Origin: Sulfuritalea sp.
GTDB taxonomy: Bacteria > Pseudomonadota > Gammaproteobacteria > Burkholderiales > Rhodocyclaceae
Direction of reading: 5' to 3'
Length of the DNA stretch: 64,000 bases
Assembly: GCA_016710465.1 (NCBI GenBank)
Contig: JADJVS010000016.1
Coordinates: 1,116,001 to 1,180,000 of the forward strand
In this document: positions 36,242-44,454 of the stretch, one piece after another
How the letters are laid out: every line of letters starts with the position of its first letter
How positions within the stretch are numbered: the first letter of the stretch is position 1
The notes under the pieces: model-generated
Told to the model about the DNA's origin: nothing
Seen by the model: the letters and a program-made list of their open reading frames with translations, nothing else
The model's database searches: none
Position numbers and translations under genes: made by a program

Positions 36242-36889
36242 CTACTCCGCGTCAGGCTGCTCCGTCGGCACCGAACTGGCGAAAGCCGCCAAACCCAGAC
36301 ACTGCCGATGGATGCGCATCACCGTCGGCACGTGGTCGAGGCGGCAATTGAAGCGCTGGGCATTGAATATCTGCGGCACCAGGCACACATCGGCCAAGGT
36401 CGGGGCGTCGCCATGGCAGAAAACGCCGGTACGCGAATCGCCCGCCAGCATGGCCTCCACGGTTTCCAGGCCGGTTTCGACCCAGTGCCGATACCAGGCG
36501 TTCTTCTGGTCCTCGGTCACGCCCAAGGTCTTGGTCAGGTAGCCGAGGACGCGCAGGTTGTTCAGCGGATGGATCTCGCAGGCAATCGACAGGGCCAGCG
36601 CCCGCACCCGCGCCCGCCCGGCCGGGTCGGCCGGCAGCAGCGGCGGATCGGGTCGCGTCTCGTCGAGATACTCGATGATCGCCAGCGACTGCGTCAGCAC
36701 CTTGCCATCGTCATCGTGCAAAACCGGCACCAGCGCGGCGGGATTCATGGCCCTGAATTCGGCGGCGAACTGCTGCCCCCCCCCTTTCAGCAAATGAACC
36801 GGGATGTAATCGTAGGCGAGCCCTTTCAGAGCGAGGGCGATGCGCACACGGAAACTGGCGGAACTGCGAAAGTAGCTGTAAAGCTTCAT
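36242..36889 (-). CDS. maiA: Maleylacetoacetate isomerase-like glutathione S-transferase
   Basis: The 215-residue zeta-class GST starts MKLYSYFRSSASFRVRIALA, with the SSAS motif that binds glutathione thiolate in maleylacetoacetate/maleylpyruvate isomerases. NPAALVPVL and ACEIHPLNNLRVL follow. It isomerises the cis ring-opening product of homogentisate or gentisate. It is the first of several genes here that could serve such a pathway, with the fumarylacetoacetase-like hydrolase at 38303-39322. The substrate cannot be fixed without the dioxygenase. It is convergent with msrA and divergent from the FimV-like gene. Confidence 0.88.
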   Translation of the reverse strand: MKLYSYFRSSASFRVRIALALKGLAYDYIPVHLLKGGGQQFAAEFRAMNPAALVPVLHDDDGKVLTQSLAIIEYLDETRPDPPLLPADPAGRARVRALALSIACEIHPLNNLRVLGYLTKTLGVTEDQKNAWYRHWVETGLETVEAMLAGDSRTGVFCHGDAPTLADVCLVPQIFNAQRFNCRLDHVPTVMRIHRQCLGLAAFASSVPTEQPDAE

Positions 36890-36998
36890 GGAGGGTCCGG
36901 GAACGAGTAATTGGGGGGCTTGGCGAGGCCTGCTCCGGCGAAAGGGCTGCCGGACGGCGGTACTAGAATAGCAGCACTTTTGCGCTCCCCGGGACCCG

Positions 36999-38318
36999 AT
37001 GCCGATTACTTTGGCCACGTTGACGTCATGCTGCCGCAGGTGCATCGGAGCGGGCGGCCTGCTGTTGTCACTGATGCCGGGAGTGTTGCTGGCCGCCGCC
37101 ACGCCGGCTGAACTGAAGCGTTCCGACACCCTGGACATGCGCCGTGCGGGAAAGGTCGCCGAAGACGAGCGCGCCGTCCTGCGCATCGAATGGCGCGCCG
37201 GCATGAGCGGCGTCGAGGCCGACCGCAGCTTGCAGGAAATCATGGCCAGGCTGCGGCGGATGGAAGCCACTGTCCCGGTGGTCGGCCATGCACTGCGCAG
37301 CCTGCCAGCGCAGAAGCGCGCCCCCGCACCGACATCGGCGCCGGTCGCGCCCGACGGGGATGCCGAGGGCGGGGCGGACTGGCGACTCATGGCCGCCAAC
37401 ATCACGGCACTGATCCTGGTGGCGATCTGGTGGTTCAGCCGACGCAAGGCGCAAGCCGAAGCCGCGGCGGTCGAGGCACGGCTAATGGCACGCAGTCGCG
37501 TGGAACCCGCCGCCATAGCGACAGCGCCCATGCCACGTTTCATCGATGTCGAACCGTCGCCGGCGTCGCCCACCCCGCCCACCCCGCCGGACCCGCCCGC
37601 GCCAACGGCAACGGAGTTCTCCGTGCCCGAACCGTTCCCGGAGGACTTTTCATCCGCATCGACCGCAGCCGCCAGCCATGCCGTGCCCAGCGCCCCGCCG
37701 CCAGCGGAAGCGGGCGAAGAGGCCTCGGCGCCGGAGCCATCGCCGACCGTCGACTTTGTCCTCGAAGAAGCCGCCCCGGCCACGATCGCCGCCAAAACGC
37801 CTGGCGCGCGCAACAAGCCGCTGCCGCTGGTGACACCGGAGACGGTAAGCGCGTCGCTAGAGAAGAACGTCGAACCAACGCTGCAACTGGCCGAAATCAT
37901 GCTGTCGATGGGCCTGGAACAGGGTGCCGCGCAATCGCTGGTCGAGTATGCCGACGCGAATCCGAAGCACGCCATCCATCACATGCTCAAGCTGCTGGGC
38001 ATCTACCGCAAACGCGGCCAGCATCGCGAGTTCCAGGAGGCCGCCGAGAAGCTGCGCAAGAACTTCAATATTCAGGCCGAGGATTGGGCCACGGATGAAA
38101 ATGCCGAGACCCCATCCCTGGAAGGATTTTCGCGCGTGTCGCAGCATGTCCAGTCGGTCTGGAACCAGCCCGAGGAATGCGCCGACTATCTGCGGCACCT
38201 GATCGAGGACAATCGCGACGGCGCCCGCGCCGGCTTCCCCCAAAGCGTGGCCGAGGAAATCCTGCTGCTGCTGGACATCCTCAAGGAAACCTCGGGCCCT
38301 GCTCAGGAAGTCGCGTAA
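36999..38318 (+). CDS. FimV-like membrane protein with C-terminal helical repeats
   Basis: The 439-residue protein has an N-terminal hydrophobic stretch (GGLLLSLMPGVLLAAA), a periplasmic-like segment, a span at about 128-146 (NITALILVAIWWF), a long Pro/Ala/Glu linker (about 165-275), and a C-terminal domain with LAEIMLSMGLEQGAAQSLVE and AIHHMLKLLGIYRKRGQHREF. The last unit resembles the TPR-like end of Pseudomonas FimV, which positions type IV pilus and signalling proteins. There is no LysM domain. Its 3' end overlaps the convergent hydrolase gene by 16 nt. FimV-like family membership is moderately sure; the role is inferred. Confidence 0.68.
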   Translation: MPITLATLTSCCRRCIGAGGLLLSLMPGVLLAAATPAELKRSDTLDMRRAGKVAEDERAVLRIEWRAGMSGVEADRSLQEIMARLRRMEATVPVVGHALRSLPAQKRAPAPTSAPVAPDGDAEGGADWRLMAANITALILVAIWWFSRRKAQAEAAAVEARLMARSRVEPAAIATAPMPRFIDVEPSPASPTPPTPPDPPAPTATEFSVPEPFPEDFSSASTAAASHAVPSAPPPAEAGEEASAPEPSPTVDFVLEEAAPATIAAKTPGARNKPLPLVTPETVSASLEKNVEPTLQLAEIMLSMGLEQGAAQSLVEYADANPKHAIHHMLKLLGIYRKRGQHREFQEAAEKLRKNFNIQAEDWATDENAETPSLEGFSRVSQHVQSVWNQPEECADYLRHLIEDNRDGARAGFPQSVAEEILLLLDILKETSGPAQEVA

Positions 38319-39322
38319 GGCTCCACTATCTGGTCGATGGCGCCGAAGATGCTGGCGCCATGGCCGTCGAACATCTCGATGCGAACGCGATCGCCGAAGC
38401 GCATGAAGGGCGTCTTCGGCTTGCCTTCCTCGATGGTCTCGTACATGCGCAACTCGGCGATGCAGCAATAGCCGACACCGCCGTTGGCCACCGACGAACC
38501 GAACAGCCCGCCCTGCTTGTTCGATACCGTCCCCGAACCGATGATCGACCCAGCCCCGATCTCGCGGGTCTTCGCCAGATGCGCCATCAGTTGCGCGAAA
38601 TTGAAAATCATGTCGACACCGGCATCCGGTTTGCCAAAGGGCTGGCCATTGAGCTCAACGGCGAGCGGGAGATGCGCCTTGCCGTCGCGCCAGGCATCGC
38701 CCAATTCGTCCGGCGTGACCGCCACCGGTGAGAAGGCCGTGGCTGGCTTGGACTGCAGGAAGCCGAAACCCTTGGCCAGTTCCGCGGGAATCAAATTGCG
38801 CAGGCTGACGTCATTGACCAGCATCAGCAGGCGGATCTGCCCTTCGCACTGGGCAACGGTCGCACCCATCGGAACATCACCGGTGATCACGGCGACCTCG
38901 GCCTCGAAATCGATGCCCCAGGCTTCGTCGCAAGACCAGATCGGATCGCGGGGTCCGACGAAGCTGTCCGAGCCGCCCTGGTACATCAGCGGATCGGTCC
39001 ATAGCTCCGGCGGCATCTCGGCGTGGCGGGCCTTGCGCACCAGCTCGACGTGATTGACGTAGGCGGAGCCATCGGCCCATTGGTAGGCGCGCGGCAGGGG
39101 GCTGTGGCACAGGCGCGGATCGAAGGGCTCGGCATGGCGCGCGGCGCCGTGGTTGAGCGCCTCATAAACGGCCGCCAGCCTGGGTGCCACTAGCTCCCAA
39201 TCGTCGAGCGCCGCCTGCAGGCTTGTCGCAAACTCGCCCACGGCCTGGCAGCGCGCCAGGTCGCGGCTGACCACCACCAGCGTGCCATCGCGCCCGCCTT
39301 GCTTCAGCGTCGCCAGCTTCAT
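38303..39322 (-). CDS. Fumarylacetoacetate hydrolase family protein
   Basis: The 339-residue protein has WSCDEAWGIDFEAEVAVITGD with the metal-binding Glu residues, VNDVSLRNLIPAELAKGFGFLQSKP and GSGTVSNKQGG, matching fumarylacetoacetase-family hydrolases. ATG 39322 fits the family start MKLATLKQGGRDGTL. It should cleave a C-C bond in an acylpyruvate or fumarylacetoacetate-type compound. It is the last gene of a five-gene operon (42751 to 38303), overlapping the VOC gene by 4 nt. Together with the GST at 36242 it suggests a homogentisate- or gentisate-like route. Confidence 0.88.
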   Translation of the reverse strand: MKLATLKQGGRDGTLVVVSRDLARCQAVGEFATSLQAALDDWELVAPRLAAVYEALNHGAARHAEPFDPRLCHSPLPRAYQWADGSAYVNHVELVRKARHAEMPPELWTDPLMYQGGSDSFVGPRDPIWSCDEAWGIDFEAEVAVITGDVPMGATVAQCEGQIRLLMLVNDVSLRNLIPAELAKGFGFLQSKPATAFSPVAVTPDELGDAWRDGKAHLPLAVELNGQPFGKPDAGVDMIFNFAQLMAHLAKTREIGAGSIIGSGTVSNKQGGLFGSSVANGGVGYCCIAELRMYETIEEGKPKTPFMRFGDRVRIEMFDGHGASIFGAIDQIVEPYATS

Positions 39323-39876
39323 TTTCCGCCCCATGTCTTGTAGCTGCCGTCGTGCATCCAGCGCGCATGCTGGGGCGCTCGCTTGGTCACCGCCCACTCG
39401 TTGATCATGTCCCATTTGACCTCGTCGAGGCGCCGCAGCATTTCCGGCGTGTCGGTATTGCAGGCCAATTCGAGGCGATGGCCGCTCGGATCGAAGAAAT
39501 AGATCGACTGGAACAGCGCGTGGTCGGTCGGCCCCACCACCTCGATACCGTCGGCTTCGAGCCTGGCCTTGGCCTCCAGCAGTTCCTCCATGCTGGCGAC
39601 TTCCAGCGCCAGATGCTGGGTCCAGGCCGGCGTATTCGGGTCACGCCCCATTTCCGGCCGGGTCGGCAATTCAAAGAAGGCGAGGATGTTGCCGGACCCG
39701 GCATCGAGGAAGACGTGCATGTAGGGATCGGCCTCGCCGGTCGATGGCACGGCATCCTCGGCAATCGCGAGGATGAACTTCATGCCCAGGTACTTGCCGT
39801 ACCACTCGACAGTTTGCTTGGCATCCTTGCAGCGGTAGGCGACGTGATGCACCTTGCGTATCAGGTTCGTTGTCAT
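39319..39876 (-). CDS. VOC-superfamily protein (glyoxalase/extradiol dioxygenase fold)
   Basis: The 185-residue protein has paired beta-alpha-beta modules: VHHVAYRCKDAKQTVEWYGK with a metal His, TQHLALEVASMEELLEAKA with a second His, and DPSGHRLELAC with the terminal Glu. Extradiol dioxygenases and glyoxalases share this fold and metal site. The neighbouring monooxygenase and hydrolase make a ring-cleavage or isomerase role possible, but the protein is half the size of standard extradiol dioxygenases. It overlaps the hydrolase by 4 nt and DUF2783 by 4 nt. The true reaction is unknown. Confidence 0.8.
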   Translation of the reverse strand: MTTNLIRKVHHVAYRCKDAKQTVEWYGKYLGMKFILAIAEDAVPSTGEADPYMHVFLDAGSGNILAFFELPTRPEMGRDPNTPAWTQHLALEVASMEELLEAKARLEADGIEVVGPTDHALFQSIYFFDPSGHRLELACNTDTPEMLRRLDEVKWDMINEWAVTKRAPQHARWMHDGSYKTWGGK

Positions 39877-40103
39877 CCTTGCACTCCATCGCGGGCGACG
39901 GCGAGGGCTTCGCGCAGGGTACCGATGTCGCCGATGTGGTTGGCCAGCAGCAGGATCAGCCGGGCATTGAGCAATTCGGATTGCTCGTCGGACAAATCGC
40001 GGTGCGCGCCGATCAGAAGTTCATAGAAATCGTCGCCGGGTGAATAGGCGCTGAAATAGCGCTTGCCGGCTTCAGACAGATTGGGGTTCAGGTTGAGGGC
40101 CAT
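39873..40103 (-). CDS. Small DUF2783-family protein
   Basis: The 76-residue product (ALNLNPNLSEAGKRYFSAYS, then DDFYELLIGAHRDLSDEQSE) looks like the DUF2783 family, small helical proteins usually encoded beside a flavin monooxygenase. No signal peptide or metal motif is seen. It starts at ATG 40103, 11 nt after the monooxygenase stop, and overlaps the VOC gene. Its function is unknown; a partner or stability factor of the monooxygenase is a reasonable guess. Confidence 0.75.
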   Translation of the reverse strand: MALNLNPNLSEAGKRYFSAYSPGDDFYELLIGAHRDLSDEQSELLNARLILLLANHIGDIGTLREALAVARDGVQG

Positions 40104-40114
40104 GGGGGTCTCCT

Positions 40115-41773
40115 TCACTGCCGGCAGGTCGCGCGGGCGACGGCGGCAAGGATTTTCTCGGCATCGAAGGCGCGCCAGCGCGCCGCCACATGCTGGTCCG
40201 GGCGGATCAGGTAGGTGGTACCCGGCCTGGCGTCGTAGCGCCGGGCAGCGACGCCGCGAATGTCATGCACGCAGGGCAGTGCGCAGGCCGTCACGGGCAC
40301 TCGCGATACCAGCAGCGGCTCCAGGGGAATGCCGCCGATCGCGAGCCGTGACAAGGCCGAGGTGTCGGTGCTTGCCGGGTCGTCGACAAAAACCATCAAA
40401 CGGAAGCAATTGCCGGTGGATTGCAACAACCAGCCCGGCGCGCCGTCCCGCGCCACCGGCGCATCGTCCATCGGCGCGCCCGGCAACATGCGCCCGGCAA
40501 AGGCATCTTCGTCGGGCGTGTTCAGGCTGGAATCGACGAGGAAGGCCGGTACCGACAAACGCCCGGAATTTACCAGGCTGCGGCCAAAGGCATGGTCTCT
40601 GGCCAGACTCAGCGCGGCATTGCGGAAGGTCCGGCTGGCGCGGCTCTTGGGCGTGATGAAATCCGTCGAGCGCGTCGAGTTCATCAGGTTTTCATCGGCG
40701 GCACAGACGCGTTCCTCGGAATAGCTGTCGAGCAGTCGCTGCGGCGCCTTGCCATCGATGACCAGCTTGAGCTTCCAGCCCAGGTTGTCGGCATCCTGCA
40801 GGCCGGAATTGGCGCCACGCGCGCCGAATGGCGACACCTGGTGCGCGGCATCGCCGACGAAGATCACACGGCCATGGTTGAAGCGGCCCATGCGTCGGCA
40901 CTGGAAGGTGTAGACACTGACCCACTCCAGCTCGAATTCACGTTGGTCACCGAGCATGGCCTTGATCCGCGGAATCACGTTCTCGGGTTTCTTTTCTTCC
41001 TCGGGATCGGCATCCCATCCGAGTTGAAAATCGATGCGAAACACGCTGTCGGTCTGCTTGTGCAAAAGTACCGATTGGTTGGGGTGGAAGGGCGGATCGA
41101 ACCAGAACCAGCGCTCGGCGGGGAAATCGGCCTTCATCACCACGTCGGCGATGAGGAAGCGGTCCATGAAGATCTTGCCTTCGACTTCCAGCCCGAGCAT
41201 GCGGCGGATCGGGCTGCGCGCACCGTCGGCGGCGATCAGCCAGTCGGCCTCAACCGTGTAGAGGCCATCCGGGGTCTCCACCTTGAGCGTCGCGCCCTGG
41301 CCGTGGCTGGTGACCGACACGAGCTTGTTGTTCCAGCGCAGTTCGATGCCGGGGCGGGTGGCGGCACGCCTCACCAGATATTCCTCGAGGTAGTACTGCT
41401 GCAGATTGACCATGCCCGGACGGTGATGGTCCGGCTCCGGCACGAGGTTGAAGTTGTACACCTCGCTCTCGCGGAAGAAGGTCCTGCCGACATTCCACGA
41501 CACACCCTTGGCACAGACCGCGTCGCCGACGCCGTAGCGATCGAGGATCTCCAGCGCGCGCTTGGCATAGCAGACGCCGCGCGAACCGATCGAGACCGTG
41601 TCGTCCTCATCCACCAATAACACCGGGATGCCCTGCAGATCAAGGTCCAGCGCCATGCCCAGGCCAACCGGACCGGCGCCGACCACCACCACCGGCACCT
41701 TCAGAACCTTGCCGCTGGCGATCTCGGGCGGGCTGCGGTAGTTGAACTTCGGATAGGTATAGGTCTTCAGCAT
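40115..41773 (-). CDS. FAD-dependent aromatic hydroxylase (group A flavin monooxygenase)
   Basis: The 552-residue protein has the FAD motif VVVVGAGPVGLGMALDLDLQ near residue 30, the DG motif WLIAADGARSPIRRMLG near 185 and the second FAD motif VIFVGDAAHQVSPFGARG near 312. This is the layout of MhpA/PobA/phenol-hydroxylase type enzymes, which use NAD(P)H and O2 to hydroxylate a phenolic ring. The C-terminal thioredoxin-like domain is also present. The substrate cannot be read from sequence. It is the second gene of the catabolic operon, 12 nt after the MBL gene. Confidence 0.88.
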   Translation of the reverse strand: MLKTYTYPKFNYRSPPEIASGKVLKVPVVVVGAGPVGLGMALDLDLQGIPVLLVDEDDTVSIGSRGVCYAKRALEILDRYGVGDAVCAKGVSWNVGRTFFRESEVYNFNLVPEPDHHRPGMVNLQQYYLEEYLVRRAATRPGIELRWNNKLVSVTSHGQGATLKVETPDGLYTVEADWLIAADGARSPIRRMLGLEVEGKIFMDRFLIADVVMKADFPAERWFWFDPPFHPNQSVLLHKQTDSVFRIDFQLGWDADPEEEKKPENVIPRIKAMLGDQREFELEWVSVYTFQCRRMGRFNHGRVIFVGDAAHQVSPFGARGANSGLQDADNLGWKLKLVIDGKAPQRLLDSYSEERVCAADENLMNSTRSTDFITPKSRASRTFRNAALSLARDHAFGRSLVNSGRLSVPAFLVDSSLNTPDEDAFAGRMLPGAPMDDAPVARDGAPGWLLQSTGNCFRLMVFVDDPASTDTSALSRLAIGGIPLEPLLVSRVPVTACALPCVHDIRGVAARRYDARPGTTYLIRPDQHVAARWRAFDAEKILAAVARATCRQ

Positions 41774-41785
41774 GGCTGTCCCGAC

Positions 41786-42751
41786 TCAGACAGCCTGCAG
41801 CGCATGCCACATCTGCTGGTCGCGCTCGGCGGTCCAGATGCGCGGGTCGCGGATACCCGAAGCCTCGTCGTGGGCACGGGTGACGTCGAAGGGCAGGCAA
41901 TGCTCGTAAATGAAGACCTGGCCGAATTTCGGGTCCATGGCCTTGCGCGTGTGGGCCATGCAGGCGGCCAGGTCCATGCCCTGCGCCACCGCCTCCTGGG
42001 CGCTGCCATAGAGCGTGGAGACGAAGTCGCGCGTATAGGCCAGGCCGCGCTGGACCTGCTCGGGATTCAACAGCGCCGGGCCACGGCCGGGAATCAGTTT
42101 TTCGGGCTTGAGCGCGGCAAGCTTGTCCAGTGTCGCGGGCCAGTCGGCGAGATAGGCGTCGCCCGTGTAACAGGCCGCATCCGCTTCCACCAGATCGCCG
42201 GAGAACAGGATCTTCTGTTGCGGCAACCAGACCACGGTATCGCCCTTGGTGTGTCCGCGCCCCGGATGCCAGATCTTCACTTCAAGGTTGCCCATCCACA
42301 GGGTCAGTTCGCCGTCGACCACCACGGTCGGCCAGGTCAGGCCGGGCACGCTCTCGACCGCATTGAACAGGCGCGGAAAGCGTCCGATCTCGGAATCCAT
42401 GTCCTGCTGGCCGCGCTCGACGATCAACTCATGGGTCGGCTTCGAGGCGATGATGTCCTGCAGGCCATGCGGCTTGTAGCCCGAGGCGCCGAGCACTCGC
42501 ACGGCATGATAGTGAGTCAGCGTCACGTACTTGATCGGCTTGTCGGTGATCTGGCGCACGCGGTGCACCACGTCCTGGGCCATCACCGGCGTCGCCGTGG
42601 CGTCGATGATCATCACGGCGTCGTCGCCGATGATCACGCCGGTATTGGGATCGCCTTCCGCCGTATAGGCATAGGCGTTGTCAGAGAGTTTTTCGAAGCT
42701 GACCTTTTTCTGCTCAAGGTCGGCGTGGGAGGCAAACTTCTTTTCACTCAT
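41786..42751 (-). CDS. MBL-fold hydrolase heading the catabolic operon
   Basis: The 321-residue protein has the metallo-beta-lactamase fold: GDDAVMIIDATATPVMAQD, YVTLTHYHAVRVLGASGYK, WHPGRGHTKGDTVVWLP, and LFSGDLVEADAACYTGDAY. The usual metal motif HxHxDH reads HYHAVR, so the Asp and last His are missing and metal binding may differ. The ribosome site AGAGGA is 8 nt before ATG 42751. As first gene of the operon it may hydrolyse a lactone or thioester intermediate, but altered metal ligands make this uncertain. Confidence 0.82.
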   Translation of the reverse strand: MSEKKFASHADLEQKKVSFEKLSDNAYAYTAEGDPNTGVIIGDDAVMIIDATATPVMAQDVVHRVRQITDKPIKYVTLTHYHAVRVLGASGYKPHGLQDIIASKPTHELIVERGQQDMDSEIGRFPRLFNAVESVPGLTWPTVVVDGELTLWMGNLEVKIWHPGRGHTKGDTVVWLPQQKILFSGDLVEADAACYTGDAYLADWPATLDKLAALKPEKLIPGRGPALLNPEQVQRGLAYTRDFVSTLYGSAQEAVAQGMDLAACMAHTRKAMDPKFGQVFIYEHCLPFDVTRAHDEASGIRDPRIWTAERDQQMWHALQAV

Positions 42752-42795
42752 GACGGGTCCTCTGGAAGGGATTAATTTCTTATTACATAATTAAG

Positions 42796-42832
42796 TTACG
42801 CTTATCGTAATTATTTTTACTTTAGTTGTCAA
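42796..42832 (-). promoter_or_regulatory. Promoter and candidate operator of the aromatic operon
   Basis: On the minus strand TTGACA (42832-42827), a 17-nt spacer and TACGAT (42809-42804) give a good sigma-70 promoter about 50 nt before the MBL gene. The inverted repeat TTACG-CTTAT-CGTAA at 42796-42810 covers the -10 box, a position suited to repressor binding. No regulator gene is in the immediate neighbourhood. The region is strongly AT-rich compared with its surroundings. Confidence 0.6.
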
Positions 42833-42870
42833 ATGTTTCCTGTGTCGTATTGCCCAGTGCCACCGAAGGC

Positions 42871-43139
42871 TAGGGCGTGCTCACAATCGTTCGGCGGATG
42901 GCGTTGAGGCCAGACGCGGATGGATGCAAGGCGGAGGGCGCCGGCAAGGGTAATCCCTTGCCAAGTCCGACAACGCCGCAGACGCCGCGTCCGGCCTCAA
43001 CCCGCAGGGCCGGGTCAAATCGGGCGCGCTGCGGCGTTGCGGCTCCTGGCGAGATATGAATCGCGCGGCGTCGCCGCGCCTTGCATCGCATCCCGATTTG
43101 ATCCCGGCGCCACCGTCGCATGATTGTGAACACGCCCTA
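42871..43139. mobile_element. MITE-like non-autonomous element with TA duplication
   Basis: The 269 bp run from TAGGGCGTGCTCACAATC to GATTGTGAACACGCCCTA: nearly perfect inverted ends with one mismatch, flanked by TA on both sides. There is no coding capacity. Inside lies the hairpin GGCAAGGG-TAAT-CCCTTGCC (42943-42962). The TA target and sequence at the ends resemble elements mobilised by IS630/Tc1-type transposases, but no transposase is present. The right TA lies in the stop codon of the ankyrin gene. Confidence 0.75.
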
Positions 43140-44291
43140 GGGCGGTGGCGCCGGACCAGCGCCGACGCCAGCGGAACGGCCAACGGGTGCGGCGGGCACA
43201 GCCGAGGCTCGCAAGCTTGCCGCCGCCTGGCGATAGGCCTGCAGCGCTTCCTTGCGCTTGCCGGCGGCTTCCAGCTCGCGGGCGCGGCGCAGCAAGTCGT
43301 CGGACGCGTCCACCACGGCGGGTGTCGCCGTGGCGCCAGCGCCGACTCTTGCGCCGTCGGGCACGGCCGGGGTGGCATAGCTCAGGCTCGCCGATTGCGC
43401 ATCGGGCTTGTCGCGCTTGGCGGTGATCACCATCCCGGTCGCGGCCCGCCGCGCCGGCGGCGCGATCTTGCGCGTCGCATCGGCCTGGCGGATGGCCGTC
43501 AACGCAGCGCGATACAGGTTGAGGGCCTCGTCGCGCCTGCCGGCGGCCTCCATCCGGCGCGCCGCCGCCATCAGCGAATCGGCGCGATCGGGTACCGGCT
43601 GGGAACGCACCGGCGCCCCCCAGCTCGCGGCTGGCCGGGCGGCAACAACGCCAAAGCGTTCCGCGCCGCCGATTGCGCGCGCAATGCCGAGGTTGTTATG
43701 ACGCATCGCCCAATGCACCGCGTTTTCACCCTGTTCATTGACGATATCTCGCCGCGCACCGGCGGCAAGCAGGGTTTGGGCAATGGATTCCTTTCCTTCA
43801 CGAGCGGCCATCATCAGCGGCGTCGAACCGTTGGTGGACAACGCATTGATATCGGCGCCGCGCCCAAGCAGCAGATCGACGACGTCGGCGTGACCGGCAA
43901 ACACCGCGTAGTGCAGCGCCGACCATTCGCGCCCGTCGCGATCGAGCCGCGCGCCGCGCTCGACGAGCCAGCGCACGGCCGGAAGCTGTCCCCTCCACGC
44001 CGCAAGTTGCAGTGCCTGCTCACCCAAGCGGTTGGTGTGATTGATATCAGCCCCGCGCGAATGGAACAACTCCATCATCGCGATATTGCCTTCCCAGGCG
44101 CCAATCATCAGTCCGCTGCCGATTACCGAGCCTTCGAAATCCGCGGGCAAGCCATTGTCCAGCCACTCACGCGCCGCCCGCAAGTCACCCTGTTCGATAA
44201 CCACGGCGAAACGCACGGGATCGGGCAAGCTTGCCGCCGCCAATCCAAGCGGGAAAAAAATAATCAGGAAAGCAAACCAAAGTCTTTTCAC
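43137..44291 (-). CDS. Secreted ankyrin-repeat protein
   Basis: The 384-residue protein starts at GTG 44291 with a signal peptide (KRLWFAFLIIFFPLGLAAAS). Four or five ankyrin repeats follow over about 20-190 (ALQLAAWRGQLPAVRWLVER, LHYAVFAGHADVVDLLLGR, PLMMAAREGKESIAQTLLAA). Two related helical units lie after a linker (MEAAGRRDEALNLYRAALTA near 240 and LEAAGKRKEALQAYRQAAAS near 345), separated by low-complexity sequence. It is probably periplasmic and protein-binding. Its TAG stop contains the TA at which the MITE-like element inserted; the stop is TAG with or without the element, so the protein is unchanged. A reading to 44669 is rejected because the signal peptide marks the start. Confidence 0.78.
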   Translation of the reverse strand: MKRLWFAFLIIFFPLGLAAASLPDPVRFAVVIEQGDLRAAREWLDNGLPADFEGSVIGSGLMIGAWEGNIAMMELFHSRGADINHTNRLGEQALQLAAWRGQLPAVRWLVERGARLDRDGREWSALHYAVFAGHADVVDLLLGRGADINALSTNGSTPLMMAAREGKESIAQTLLAAGARRDIVNEQGENAVHWAMRHNNLGIARAIGGAERFGVVAARPAASWGAPVRSQPVPDRADSLMAAARRMEAAGRRDEALNLYRAALTAIRQADATRKIAPPARRAATGMVITAKRDKPDAQSASLSYATPAVPDGARVGAGATATPAVVDASDDLLRRARELEAAGKRKEALQAYRQAAASLRASAVPAAPVGRSAGVGAGPAPPP

Positions 44292-44454
44292 GGCCCGAAG
44301 TATATGTCTGCCACGAAGGGGCAGACGGTATCCCTGTGCGGATATGTCCGGCATGAATGGAAGGGCGGCATGCCGATTTCGGCGTATGGCGAAACCATGA
44401 GCCGCAGAACGGCTTGCCACGGGACGCGACGTGGCACGAACTAGAATCCACGCG

